This document shows, piece after piece, positions 12,316-21,940 of a stretch of DNA of 64,000 nucleotides. The translations under genes and the position numbers were made by a program. The stretch spans positions 42,675,220 through 42,739,219 of the forward strand of contig OX387186.1 in NCBI GenBank assembly GCA_947561395.2, read 5' to 3'. The notes beneath the pieces were generated by a model, which did not search any database, had not been told where the DNA came from, and saw nothing but the letters and a program-made list of their open reading frames with translations. The DNA is from Buxus sempervirens (taxonomy: Eukaryota > Streptophyta > Magnoliopsida > Buxales > Buxaceae). How positions within the stretch are numbered: the first letter of the stretch is position 1; each line of letters begins with the position of its first letter.

Positions 12316-13207
12316 ATTGCAAATGACCTTTTTTGGTTATTGCTTTGAATCTAATAAAATCATACTAAATTAGATAAACCACAATGACATTTATGTAAGA
12401 GAATTTTCATTCAATAATATAGACTTGAATTATTAATAACAATGACTTCGTGCATTTATCCACTTGTAGAATATAGAATTTAAAAATTACTTTTATTTAT
12501 CTAAATAAATTTTAAATAAATAAGACAAAGAAAAAAAGGACAATGACTAAGAAAATTAATCAATGAATTATATAATGAATATAATTTTTACTATGATCAT
12601 ATTTGTTTAATGAAATTGGAAGAAAATAGAGGACTTCACCTATAATTTTATGATCGATTTTATATTATTTTATTAAAATTAACATTATCCTTTCTTGACT
12701 CATTAAAATTAGCCTTTACCCTTTCTTGAATCCCACTAGCAAATCTTAATGAACAAAGAATATCATCCTATCATAAACATAAACAATTTTCTAAGTAATA
12801 TGAAATTATTTTAATTTTTACTTAATAATGAAGGATGATATTTTTATTTTGTCTGTATCTTATATTTTTATTAATAATGATTTCTTATATCAGTATAATT
12901 TTTATTTTTTATATTATTTTCTTTGAAAGAATCTTTACGCTTCTGAGTTTAGTTTAAATATAAGTTGCAAGAAAAAAAATTATTTTGTAATAAAGCAATC
13001 TATTTAAAAAACTTATATATTGACTGTATTAATATAAATTCTTTTTACTTTCTATATATATATAATTCACAATTTTAATTATGTTTATATTAAAGAATTA
13101 AGAACATTTTATATATATACATATAGTATATAGATAGAATAGCAATTAGAATTATTAAAATTATTAGTAGTTAAATACGTGTCAGAAAATTATTAGTAGT
13201 TAAAATT
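11286..13207. other. Upstream spacer of unit A: LTR remnant end, then AT-rich DNA
   Basis: 11286-11625 completes the LTR remnant (its end ggggcgctgca). The rest is AT-rich non-coding DNA that matches 38532-40180 and 62273-63870 nearly base for base, apart from microsatellite length; an (AT)n run is at 12272-12312. I see no gene in it. Confidence 0.75.
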
Positions 13208-13318
13208 ATCTACAAACTTATATGCAGCTTTTTATAGGATTGCTTAAAAATTTAAAGATATGCCATTCACAATACACATGGCATGATCTTGTGAAAAGCT
13301 GCATATAAGTTCGTAGAT
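13208..13318. mobile_element. Small palindromic MITE in the SKP1-A upstream region
   Basis: Terminal inverted repeats of about 25 bases (ATCTACAAACTTATATGCAG on the left; its complement with one change on the right) enclose a core with a second inverted word (gccat...atggc). The whole 111 bp can fold into one hairpin. It is absent from the same place in units C and D, so it arrived after the units separated. Target duplication and superfamily not resolved. Confidence 0.6.
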
Positions 13319-13412
13319 AAAGGTTGTACAGGATCTCATCTGGTCAAAGAAAAACTCTAGCTACAAGCCAACAGTTGAGTAGTTTATTTATTTAGATATA
13401 GAATATAAATAT

Positions 13413-13585
13413 AATTGCTGAATTCGCATTGGAGAAGAACTCAATATATGCTTTTATAAAATTGCTAAATTCGTGTTGGAAAAGAACTCTACAAGCGTAG
13501 TTTATTTATTTAGATATAGAGTATAGATAGAATTGCTAAATTCGTGTTGGAGAAGAACTCGACAAGCTGCTTTTATAAATAGAGA
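13413..13585 (+). promoter_or_regulatory. Triplicated promoter motif with TATA box, SKP1-A
   Basis: A module of about 45 bases, aattgctaaattcgtgttgg followed by agaagaactc and, in copies 1 and 3, by a TATA-like word, occurs three times (from 13413, 13461 and 13531). The last copy holds TATAAAT at 13574-13580, 105 bases before the ATG, a normal plant core-promoter spacing. The same modules precede copies B and C. Confidence 0.6.
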
Positions 13586-13678
13586 TATAGATCTTCGTTT
13601 CCGATCCATCCAAATTCCAATTTTCCATCTGCTTGCTTTTGAGAGTGCCGTTTCAGGAAAAGAGATTTGTTCACTCAC

Positions 13679-14059
13679 ATGGCTTCTTCGTCTTCTTCTG
13701 AACCGAAGACAGTCACTCTAGTACTACCCGATGGAGAGATTTTTGAAGTTGAAGAAAAGTTTGCCTTTCAATCTGATCTAATCAAGTTCTTTTGCGAGGC
13801 CCGAAACACCAACAGAATCACACTTTGGAAACGCTTTACATGGAAGAAGGAGGTCTTGGAAAAAGTGTTCAATTATTGCAAAGAGAACGATCCTGTGAAG
13901 CTGACGAAGAGCGAAGAAGATCTCGAGAGACTCAACGCTGAGTTTCTGAATGTAGGTGATGATGAGGAGTTCTTTCATCTTAGGAGTACTGTATGCCTTC
14001 TCTCTATCCAGTGCTTAAAGGATTTGACGTTGCCCAAGTTCGAGGAGAAGGTAAACTAG
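13679..14059 (+). CDS. SKP1-like protein, copy A (truncated)
   Basis: A 126-residue protein that starts MASSSSSEP. Residues about 10-75 are the SKP1 POZ fold (VTLVLPDGEIFEVEE, then VLEKVFNYCKEN, matching the EYC segment of plant SKP1). The start of the Skp1 dimerisation/F-box region follows (LNAEFLNV, LKDLTLPKFEEKV). In SCF ubiquitin ligases SKP1 links CUL1 (through POZ) to F-box proteins (through the C-terminal helices). Plant SKP1 proteins are about 155-160 residues; this lacks the final helices with the usual KTPEEIRKTFNI region. Copy A is shortened again: a 247-base deletion relative to copy C joins two GGT words, so the frame ends KVN. The start was chosen at the second ATG because all three copies share it, and the 5' leader and TATA fit. 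Whether it is expressed is unknown. Confidence 0.75.
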   Translation: MASSSSSEPKTVTLVLPDGEIFEVEEKFAFQSDLIKFFCEARNTNRITLWKRFTWKKEVLEKVFNYCKENDPVKLTKSEEDLERLNAEFLNVGDDEEFFHLRSTVCLLSIQCLKDLTLPKFEEKVN

Positions 14060-14703
14060 CAATGTGATCCGTGCAAACACGTTCAATAATAATAATAGTT
14101 TAGTTTAATGAACTTCAGATTTTTGTTTCTCTGATAAAATTCTGCTTAATTGAAAAAGGGCCAATGAGGGTCTTGAAAATAAAGTTTGATGTAGCCAGGG
14201 AGAAACGTGATGTTGCAGACTTCTATTTTCAACCGAAAATAATATGCTTAGAGCTTCTTTGAAAATTAAAAATTTATGTAGACAGGGCAAAACATGATGT
14301 GCTGCTATTTGCATGAGTATGGCACACGTACAAGAGATCATATTTAGCTAATCAAGCAATCATTAATTTGAAGTTATGTTCAAACGCAAGAAAACAGAGT
14401 TGATACTATTTACAACCACGTGTTGATTATTTAGGAGATACATATAGGTTTCCCAGCAAGATAAAATGGTTATAGTCCTTGATATTTGCCACGCTTTTAT
14501 TTTATGGAAAAACTGAAATAAAAACAGGCATTTAGACTCCATTCAAACTTACTAAAAGAGTGAAGTAGTAGGGGTCCAAAACCATTCTGATTTGGTATGG
14601 ATTGACATCAATCCAGAACGAAATCGAGGTTTGAATCTGTCAATCCAAAATGGACTTAAACTGAAATGATTAACATCAAACCAATAACGAGGATTTGGTC
14701 TAG
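14060..14703. other. Downstream spacer of SKP1-A
   Basis: Non-coding; matches 41148-41770 of unit C with small changes. Homology to the unit ends near 14700, where retrotransposon debris begins. Confidence 0.65.
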
Positions 14704-14812
14704 ATACTGTTTTCCTGAATAGAGAGCTAGAAGAAGAGGTTTACATGACATTACCACCAGGATTTCATAAGACCAGTGAAGAAAACCAAGCCTGCAAACT
14801 CAAAGAGGGCAA
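14704..14812 (+). pseudogene. Ty1/copia reverse transcriptase fragment
   Basis: About 33 codons read FLNRELEEEVYMTLPPGFH and on to ENQACKLK, the copia RT segment just before the YVDD region. No start, no continuation, so a fragment. A second copia RT piece on the opposite strand is 300 bases away. Confidence 0.75.
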
Positions 14813-15107
14813 AAAACTGGACAAAAATTGGATTTTTTTTTTTATTTTGAGGAAATTTCGCCGGCACACCGTCCCATTTCACCTGCACACCACCACAAAT
14901 TGCCAATGGTAATTAAAGTGATTTCTGTTTCCCCTCCCTATTTCTCCCGTTTCACCACATTTCGCTCAATTTCGCCGACATGCCGCCAGAAATCATTAGA
15001 AATGTAAATCAGTGATTTTCAACCTACAAAACGTGTCACTAACCCAAAAAGAAAAAGAAATTTTAGCACCACGTCGTGACATTTCGTCGAAACTGTAAAC
15101 ACTATGC

Positions 15108-15252
15108 CCAGTAGACTAGCTGTTAGCTTGAATGCCAAGAAAGTATCCCAAGTCCTTCATTTTGAATTTTGTCTACAACTTTTCAATAAAAGATTTTATA
15201 ATCGAAGAATTGGTGCTGGTTACAAGAATATCATCCACATATACCCAGTAAG
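15108..15252 (-). pseudogene. Ty1/copia reverse transcriptase fragment with YVDD
   Basis: The minus strand reads YWVYVDDILVTS, then stops, then FKMKDLGYFLGIQ, which is the catalytic YVDD loop and the following conserved block of copia RT. In-frame stops show it is dead. It would follow the plus-strand fragment at 14704 in a normal element, so the piece was inverted. The 14813-15107 interval between them has no recognisable content. Confidence 0.75.
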
Positions 15253-15413
15253 GGGCTGGTACTATGGGTAGAAGACATGTCAGAAACGTCACCTACGTGG
15301 AAACAAAGTAGCTGGCCTTGTCGTCTTAAATTGCAGATTATTGAATTTCATCACAAGATAGAACCCCCCCAAACAGATCAGATTTGTTTGATGACTGAAA
15401 CCTCTAGATAGAG

Positions 15414-16046
15414 CATGGAAGCTTAACACTAATGGCGCTTGCTTGGGCAATCCGAGACCTGCTGCCAGTGGTGGAATCCTAAGGGATTCTAGGGGAGAAA
15501 TGATTCAAGCCTTTTCTTTCTTCTATGGGGATGGCAACAGCTTGGCTGCAGAAACTAGGGCGATGTTGGATGGAATTCTGCTTCTGAATTTTGGCGATGA
15601 AGATTAGATCATTGTTGAGAGTGATTTGGAGACGTTCTAATCAATGTAATAATAGGAAAAGATAAATGCCCTTGGAGCATTTGGGACTAGGTCTTTTGCA
15701 TTAAGTAATTCTCCAATGGTTTTCAGTTCAGACACACTCTAAGATAGGGCAATGGTATGGCGGATTCTTTGGCTCAAGAAGCTCTTCAAACCAGGACAAA
15801 CTGGATCTTTGTGGACAAAAGAGGGCTGCCACCGTCTACTCCTTACTGTCTTACTGTTGATAGAAGCGGGATTTACCATATTAGATGATAGTCTATCTCT
15901 ATTGGACTTGTAAGGGGATCTCCCCATTGTTTTGAAATATTAATATACAGGTTTGTGGTCCCGCCTTATCCTCCCTCCCTTTCCGCAGGGAGCCTCCAAA
16001 CCCATGATTGAGGGTTTGGTTAAATAAAACATTAATAAATAAATAA
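15414..16046 (+). pseudogene. 5'-truncated LINE end with RNase H remnant
   Basis: Open codons resemble the RNase H domain at the end of plant LINE ORF2: LNTNGACLGNP, then SGGILRDSRGEM, then AAETRAMLDGILL and VESDLE, with in-frame stops. The first catalytic aspartate is Asn. The non-coding end includes TAAATAAATAA-rich sequence near 16046, as in a LINE tail. This is a separate insertion from the complete LINE that follows. Confidence 0.65.
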
Positions 16047-16828
16047 GAAAAGGGCTGTCATTATAGTGGCAAGCTACCAGGTGGTAGACTGGTGAGCATG
16101 TGGTTGTGATGTCACATGGCTTGGGTGCAGAAGGGAAATGTGCTGCATATGTAAATTGTTGGATCTACATGGTAAGAAGCCTTTTGGGAGTAAAAGCACA
16201 AGAATATTACTATATGGGCTTAGGCCCAAAAGAGACAATATCTTAGCGTCTGTTAGGCGATTGAAGGAGGGGTGTTTTTGGTAGAGATGTTGGGGGATGT
16301 GCGTTGGGATTGTCGGTTGCGTGTTACGGGATGGTCTTTCTTCTAGTTTTTCTGACTAACAGTGATGGCTTCACGCGTGGCTCGAGGTGCAAATATCTTG
16401 ATTCCTGTACGAACCGGCGGATTTCCTCTATCGACCCTGGTTTTCTAAAACCCTAGAGGTCGAATTGGTCATCTACTGCGGTATCCGGAAACTGGTATTT
16501 GCCTTTCTAGAGCTACTCGGCCTTCCATACCGTCATCTTCTTCCCACAAGACTGTCCGGTACACTCGATCAGTCTCATCGCTTCGTCCCTCTGCATCTCC
16601 ATATTTTGTTGTCTCTCTGGCTCTTTATCACCCTCTACTTTCCCATTCGCCCATCTGGTTTTTATCTCGCGGTTTCTAATTTTTCTCTCCTCCAAAAGTT
16701 TCACCCAAATTCATCCTCCCCAACCTCCTCTGCAGTTATCTATGCCACTGTAATTGTATTGAGGATGGGCTAAACTAATCTGCTTTCCCGTGTGTGGTTC
16801 TTGGGTTTGTTGTTGTCTTGCTGCCATC
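16047..16828 (+). other. Interval before LINE ORF1, probably partly LINE 5' UTR
   Basis: The first 300 bases are unassigned. The part after about 16370 becomes GC-richer and probably belongs to the LINE 5' untranslated region. I could not find the 5' end or a target duplication matching the sequence after the tail at 25762. The 102-codon frame here has no recognisable domain. Confidence 0.4.
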
Positions 16829-18117
16829 ATGGAGGACATTTCGGTTAAGTTTCAGCAGCTTCTTCTGCCTAATAGACCATCCAAGGTGTTTAAGATGCTA
16901 GATATTGAAAAAGCTCGCCTCATATCTAAATGGAGTTTCCTCCTACTTCTGGAAGTCCTTGGTTCCTCGCCTACTTTAAATGCTGTCCGGAATTTTATGG
17001 ATAGAGCGTGGAAGAAAATTACGGTCTCATCTTTGTCTCAGATTGGTTCGGCTCGATTTCTGGTTGCGCTTTCTTCACAAGCTAACATCGATCAGTTGCT
17101 GCGCTCACAACCATGGTTTATCAATGGAGCTTTGGCCCTGCTGGATCAGATCTCATCGGCGGAACAGGCAGAGGAATTTGTGTTTAAAACTTTCACCATT
17201 TGGGTTCAGCTCCTCCATCTCCCCTGGGCTCTGTTAGATGAGCAGTTCTTGTTCAGATTCGGTGAAGAGTTTGGTAAACCACTTGAGGTGGAACTCCCAC
17301 ACAGCCCGGATGCCATGAACGCCTATATTCGATTGGAAATTCCTCTTGAAAGTCCTTTACCTGTCGGCATTTTTGTTGAATCCATCGATTCAACTCAGGT
17401 TTGGGTGTGCTTCACATACGAAGGGATTCCCCTCTTCTATTTTGCTTGTGGTTTGCTTGGTCATTCTATTACGTCATGTACCAATCCGATGCTTGCCAGT
17501 AATATGTTGAGCTCAACGGCCAGCGACCCCAGGTACTCATCGGAAAATTCCACTGCTTGCCGGAGAAGACGGAATTTACTCCTGCGGAATGATACAGGTG
17601 CTTCCCGCCAGCTTACGGATCGGGTCGGATCTACTGATGGTCACCCTGTGGTGGAGTCTGGATTTCAAAATCTCGGGCCTCTAGTTACCAATCGTGTTGG
17701 GCTCAGGCCTTCTTCGGATATCCCCTCCTCGGTCAGTGTGGGGCTAGTGTCCGAGGTACATGGTCCATTTACCTTCATGGCAGAAGCCCATCTCAAGCCA
17801 CCCCATAAAGACCAACCTTTTAACCTTCTCGTCACTGACTTCTTCAAAAGCCCAACCCATCACCATGCCAAATCTCCACCTTTTACACTATCCGCCTCCC
17901 CTCACCTCACCATAACTGATAATTCTGATTACTTTATCAATCCTTCCACCCCCCGTCCAAGACGTCCCCACAGAAAACCTCTTCTCATCAAGTCCTTGGT
18001 AGCAGGCAATGACAATTCTGAGGCTAACAAACACAGGGAAGTTGCTCACACATCTAAGAAGCGCAAATCATCACCTTCGGTTGAAGTACTTCCTGACTCC
18101 CCATCTGGGTGCTCCTC
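16829..18117 (+). pseudogene. LINE (L1-type) ORF1: DUF4283 / zinc-knuckle protein
   Basis: ORF1 of a plant L1 LINE, the nucleic-acid-binding Gag-like protein. The likely start is MEDISVKF at 16829, a typical ORF1 opening; the frame is open from 16790. The DUF4283 domain covers about the first 200 residues. A CCHC knuckle follows, but its first cysteine is replaced by tyrosine (Tyr217 counted from 16790; Cys220, His225 and Cys230 remain). A proline/serine-rich basic tail follows. The frame is cut at 18117 by a copia solo LTR and resumes at 19155 for a few codons, ending TGA at 19171-19173. The end of the open frame in the LTR is artificial. Without the insertion, stop and ORF2 start overlap as ATGA. 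Confidence 0.8.
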
Positions 18118-19149
18118 TGAAAGAGTAGAGAACTACTCTTAAGGTCCACGATCTATAACAATTCAGAATTGAACAATGCGGAAACAGTACACAAAGAATT
18201 ATACGAGGAAACCTGGATCCAGATCCAGGAGAAACCTCGAGTCTATATGAGGCGACTAACCCTTCAAAATCCACTATTGAATGAAAAGACAATTACAAAG
18301 GAGTACATACTTAACCTTTACAATTTGACTCACTCAACAGCAATCCACAGTTCGAATCCACGAACTGCAACACAGCTTGAATCCACAAACTGCAGAACAC
18401 GATCAGTCCAGATCGCAAACAATCACTTACCAGTGATCCACAGTTCGAATCCACGAACTGCAACACAGCTTGAATCCACAATCTGCAGGACACGATCAAT
18501 CCAGATCGCAGCAATCCTCTCAGAATCCACTGAGACGATCCAATGCAGTAGGAATCCACCTACGCATCAATCAAGGCCGATCACCAGTCCAGGCGATCAC
18601 ACGATCAGATGAAGTTCCGAATTGAAGAAGCATCCACTGTCTTCAATTCCAGGCGATCTATCTCAGATCTCCCCCTCACTCGATTGTCGACTCTCTAAAG
18701 AAGATTTGATCGAATCTCAAACACCTCAAGATTCGAAAAACAAATGATCCAAAGAAAAAAGTCACAATTGAAAATTACAACTCGTCTATTTAAAGAATAA
18801 AACTCAGATCGCGTCGAGCGCTGGTAGCATCGTGAAGCGATCGATGTAGACGGCTGGTAGCGAACTCATGTCCCGCTCAGAGTGAGTTGAACCAGTTAAA
18901 AGCGCGCTGCTAGCGAGCTGCTAGTGGGAGAGTACGCGGTAGGTGCACGAACCTTACTTTCGACACACGAATTCCCTTATGCGCTGCCAGCGGGGGTGGC
19001 AGTGGCAGTGGCGTGGTAGTAGTGTGGTGGCACCAACTTCTTCTTCTTTACTGAATTTTCATTGTTTAATCTGCACATCTTGAAGCTTTATTAGAAACAT
19101 AATTTGTCAATCATTTGCCATAACAGGAGTGTGAGTTTTCACACTTACA
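18118..19149 (-). mobile_element. Solo LTR, same copia family as 6532-7743
   Basis: A 1032-bp LTR, TGAAAGAGTAGA to TCACACTTACA on the plus strand, with a perfect 5-bp target duplication TCCTC (18113-18117 and 19150-19154). It resembles 6532-7743 throughout, including the 71-bp tandem repeat and the CTGGTAGC word cluster (about 18810-19035), and lies in the same orientation. There is no internal region. Confidence 0.9.
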
Positions 19150-19169
19150 TCCTCCTCGAGCACTTTCCA

Positions 19170-19593
19170 ATGAAATTTATTTTCTGGAATTGTCACGGTC
19201 TTGGTCAGACCGTGACACAGCAACATTTACTTGACCAAGCTTTTGCTCACAGACTGGATCTGATACTCCTGTCAGAAACTTTTGCTAAGCACAAAACTGT
19301 GACTAAGGTAGTTGCTTCTTTGGGCTATCCCAATAGTTTTGCGGTCCATTCACATAATCATAAGGAAGGATTTTTGCTAGTTTGGAAATCTCATCTTGAT
19401 ATCCTAATTCTGCAACAACTTGAGTGGTTGTTGATTGTGCAGGTTTCCTTTAAAGGATCATCGTGGTTAGTTCTGTTTGTCCATGCAGATTCCAACATCG
19501 ACATTCAAAATTCTCAATGGTCATTGATCATCTCAAGGGCTTCGTCCTTCTCCCTTCCATGGATTCTACTAGGAGACTTTAACGCTATGTTAC
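19170..19593 (+). pseudogene. LINE ORF2, endonuclease part 1
   Basis: Start of ORF2 with the apurinic-like endonuclease domain: WNCHGLGQ at the N-terminus, LLSETF (catalytic Glu) and LLGDFNAM (catalytic Asp/Asn). The ATG (19170) overlaps the ORF1 stop (ATGA), so reinitiation after ORF1 is likely. The frame is interrupted after 19593 by a solo LTR and resumes in phase at 21941 when LTR and one duplication copy are removed. Confidence 0.85.
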
Positions 19594-21935
19594 TGTAATG
19601 CCCCAGAACCGGGTTACGTGAAATAAACCGTAACTCGTTCCCAAGGAGTTAGATTTTCACACAGGATCGCTATCAGAGTGAAAGACAACATGAAAGTAAA
19701 CAATAATCTAATCAGAGTCAACTAAAAAGGTTTCCCCAACTCACCTGAAAACAAGCATATACCCCCTGTATCGTCCTCTCATATATCTGAAATCAAAACA
19801 AAACAGTGAGATACGACTATCTCAGCAAGTAGCAATGCATGCACAAATATACTTAATTTAATTTCTAAACATGCACGATTAAAATACACGACGATTAACC
19901 ACGGGTAATCCGTCTAATCTCGGAGATACATCGTCAATCACAATTCTTATCCAAATCAGATTTCAGAAAATTTTATATATATTGGGACTCGTGAAGTTTG
20001 TCTATTTTGTGTGGCTAAGCACTAGAGTTCCAGACAATCCAGTCTAACACTGCAACAGCTCGAACATCCAATATAATCGCCCTCATGGCGGACTTACTCA
20101 AGTGACCTCACCATCATGGTGGAAACGGAGTTGCTGTAGCGCTTCCCTCATGGAAGGCCTCTCCATCATGGAGGAAACGCATGAAGGAACTCCAGACTTA
20201 AATCCAAACAAAACATACAATATTCACTACAACTCGATTGTGGATCCACACTAAGTCTCGCCCTATTATGTCGGGACATTTTCTTATATATATAATGTAA
20301 TGTATTATAAGTCATGCTTGTAGTAAAAGAAAACATTTTATCGTGAACAATATCAAATTCAGATTCATTTAATCACTAAAACCTTCCAACAGAAAATACA
20401 GCATTTGATACCTAATTTAGGAATAGTCACCATGTCATCAAACCAGAAACAAATAAACACTCGGTTAATCCATAATCAAACACAGATCAGATTTATAATT
20501 ACATGTTAAGCAAAACAAATAAAGATTATTTCAAATCCCATAATCCCAATGACTACACCCTTAGAATATTAGAGCTCCACTTTTTATCAACACTTAATTC
20601 TAAGATCAATTTTTCGCGGAACCTTACTATACATGATAATTTCTATAAGTGACAACATGCTGATCTCAATAAAATTCAGAAACATCTCAAGTTTCCACAA
20701 TTAGTATTTTCCCGAAACTTGTACATGCATTCAATATCACTATACACAAGTCTTCCGAAAAACCTCTAATTTATTCTATGTTGAAATTCTAATTTTATCC
20801 CACTAATTCAATCCTATGATTAACAGTGTATTACAATACTTTAATCAACTAATTTAAACTTGATGCAGGTGTTAAAAATAAGTTCCAACCAAAGAATCAC
20901 AACAGCCGCAACTCTCAATGAAATTAGGTCTGGCGCTAACCCACATCATCTGGTGCTAACCTCGTGGTGAGGTTGGCACCAGGTATTTTCACTTAGCGAT
21001 AGGCAAATTCAAGGTCTGGTGCTAACCTCTTTGAGGTTGGCGCCAGGTCCATTAGGTTGGCACCAGGTTCACAAATATTTTACGGTAAATGGAAAACCTC
21101 AATAACAGAACCTTATTTCCCTCTTCAACTCTCATCTAATCTCTTCACAAACATCCAAATAGTATTTATAAACACTCTTCAATTCAATCCAACCAAACTT
21201 AAAGGATCTATAACTTTTACGATCCAAAACATGAACATAACACGATGTTTATTCTTAACCCAGAAAACTTCTAACAGAATATAGAACACGCAAACCAGAC
21301 AGATGAAGATGCTACTTGCCTGATTGTTGCTAATCCAAATTCGATAGAGATCAACTTCTGATCAGATTCTTTAGCAATCTAAAACTCCTTGGACATATTG
21401 AATTTCTGATCGAACTGAATTAGATAGCAATCTCTTCTTTTCTCCTACTCAATACCTTCAGATAGCACTCTCTTCTTTTCTCCTACTCAATACCTTCACT
21501 CATCCGTGACGATCCAATTCCCAAAATTCAGATCTAATGTTTCGTTGTTTAGGTTTCTCAGAAAATGAACAGTCCGCTGAACGTTCGGATAGACCTTTAT
21601 TATTACGTTCACAAAACCTTTCACCTTCTTCATATTCCGCTGCAGTGCTCTACCACTGAAAACCCTACACTAACATCCTATCAACCCTTATTCAATTAAT
21701 TAGCTACCTAAAAACAAAATCAACACCACTTTATTCATTTCAAATAAAGTTTCTAAATAGTATTTATTCACTATAATCTATAATATAAAGACACTTACCC
21801 TTAATTTTACATAAATTCAAAATTATAAAATTCCCAAATTGTCTTTGAATAATCTTCACCTGAAAAACACTATATAAATAAATAATTTATTAATTATTTC
21901 CTTAAAAATAAATACCAAAAATTCGGGGTTTTACA
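19594..21935 (+). mobile_element. Solo LTR in the LINE endonuclease, TGTAATGCCCC family
   Basis: A 2342-bp LTR that starts TGTAATGCCCCAGAACC and ends CGGGGTTTTACA, flanked by a perfect GTTAC duplication (19589-19593 and 21936-21940). Its start resembles the 43080-47172 LTR. It contains palindromic words (ccatcatggtgg near 20111-20170) and a cluster of TTGGCGCCAGG / CTGGTGCTAACC words at about 20935-21070. No coding region. Family likely Ty3/gypsy, from the start and end words only. Confidence 0.85.
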
Positions 21936-21940
21936 GTTAC

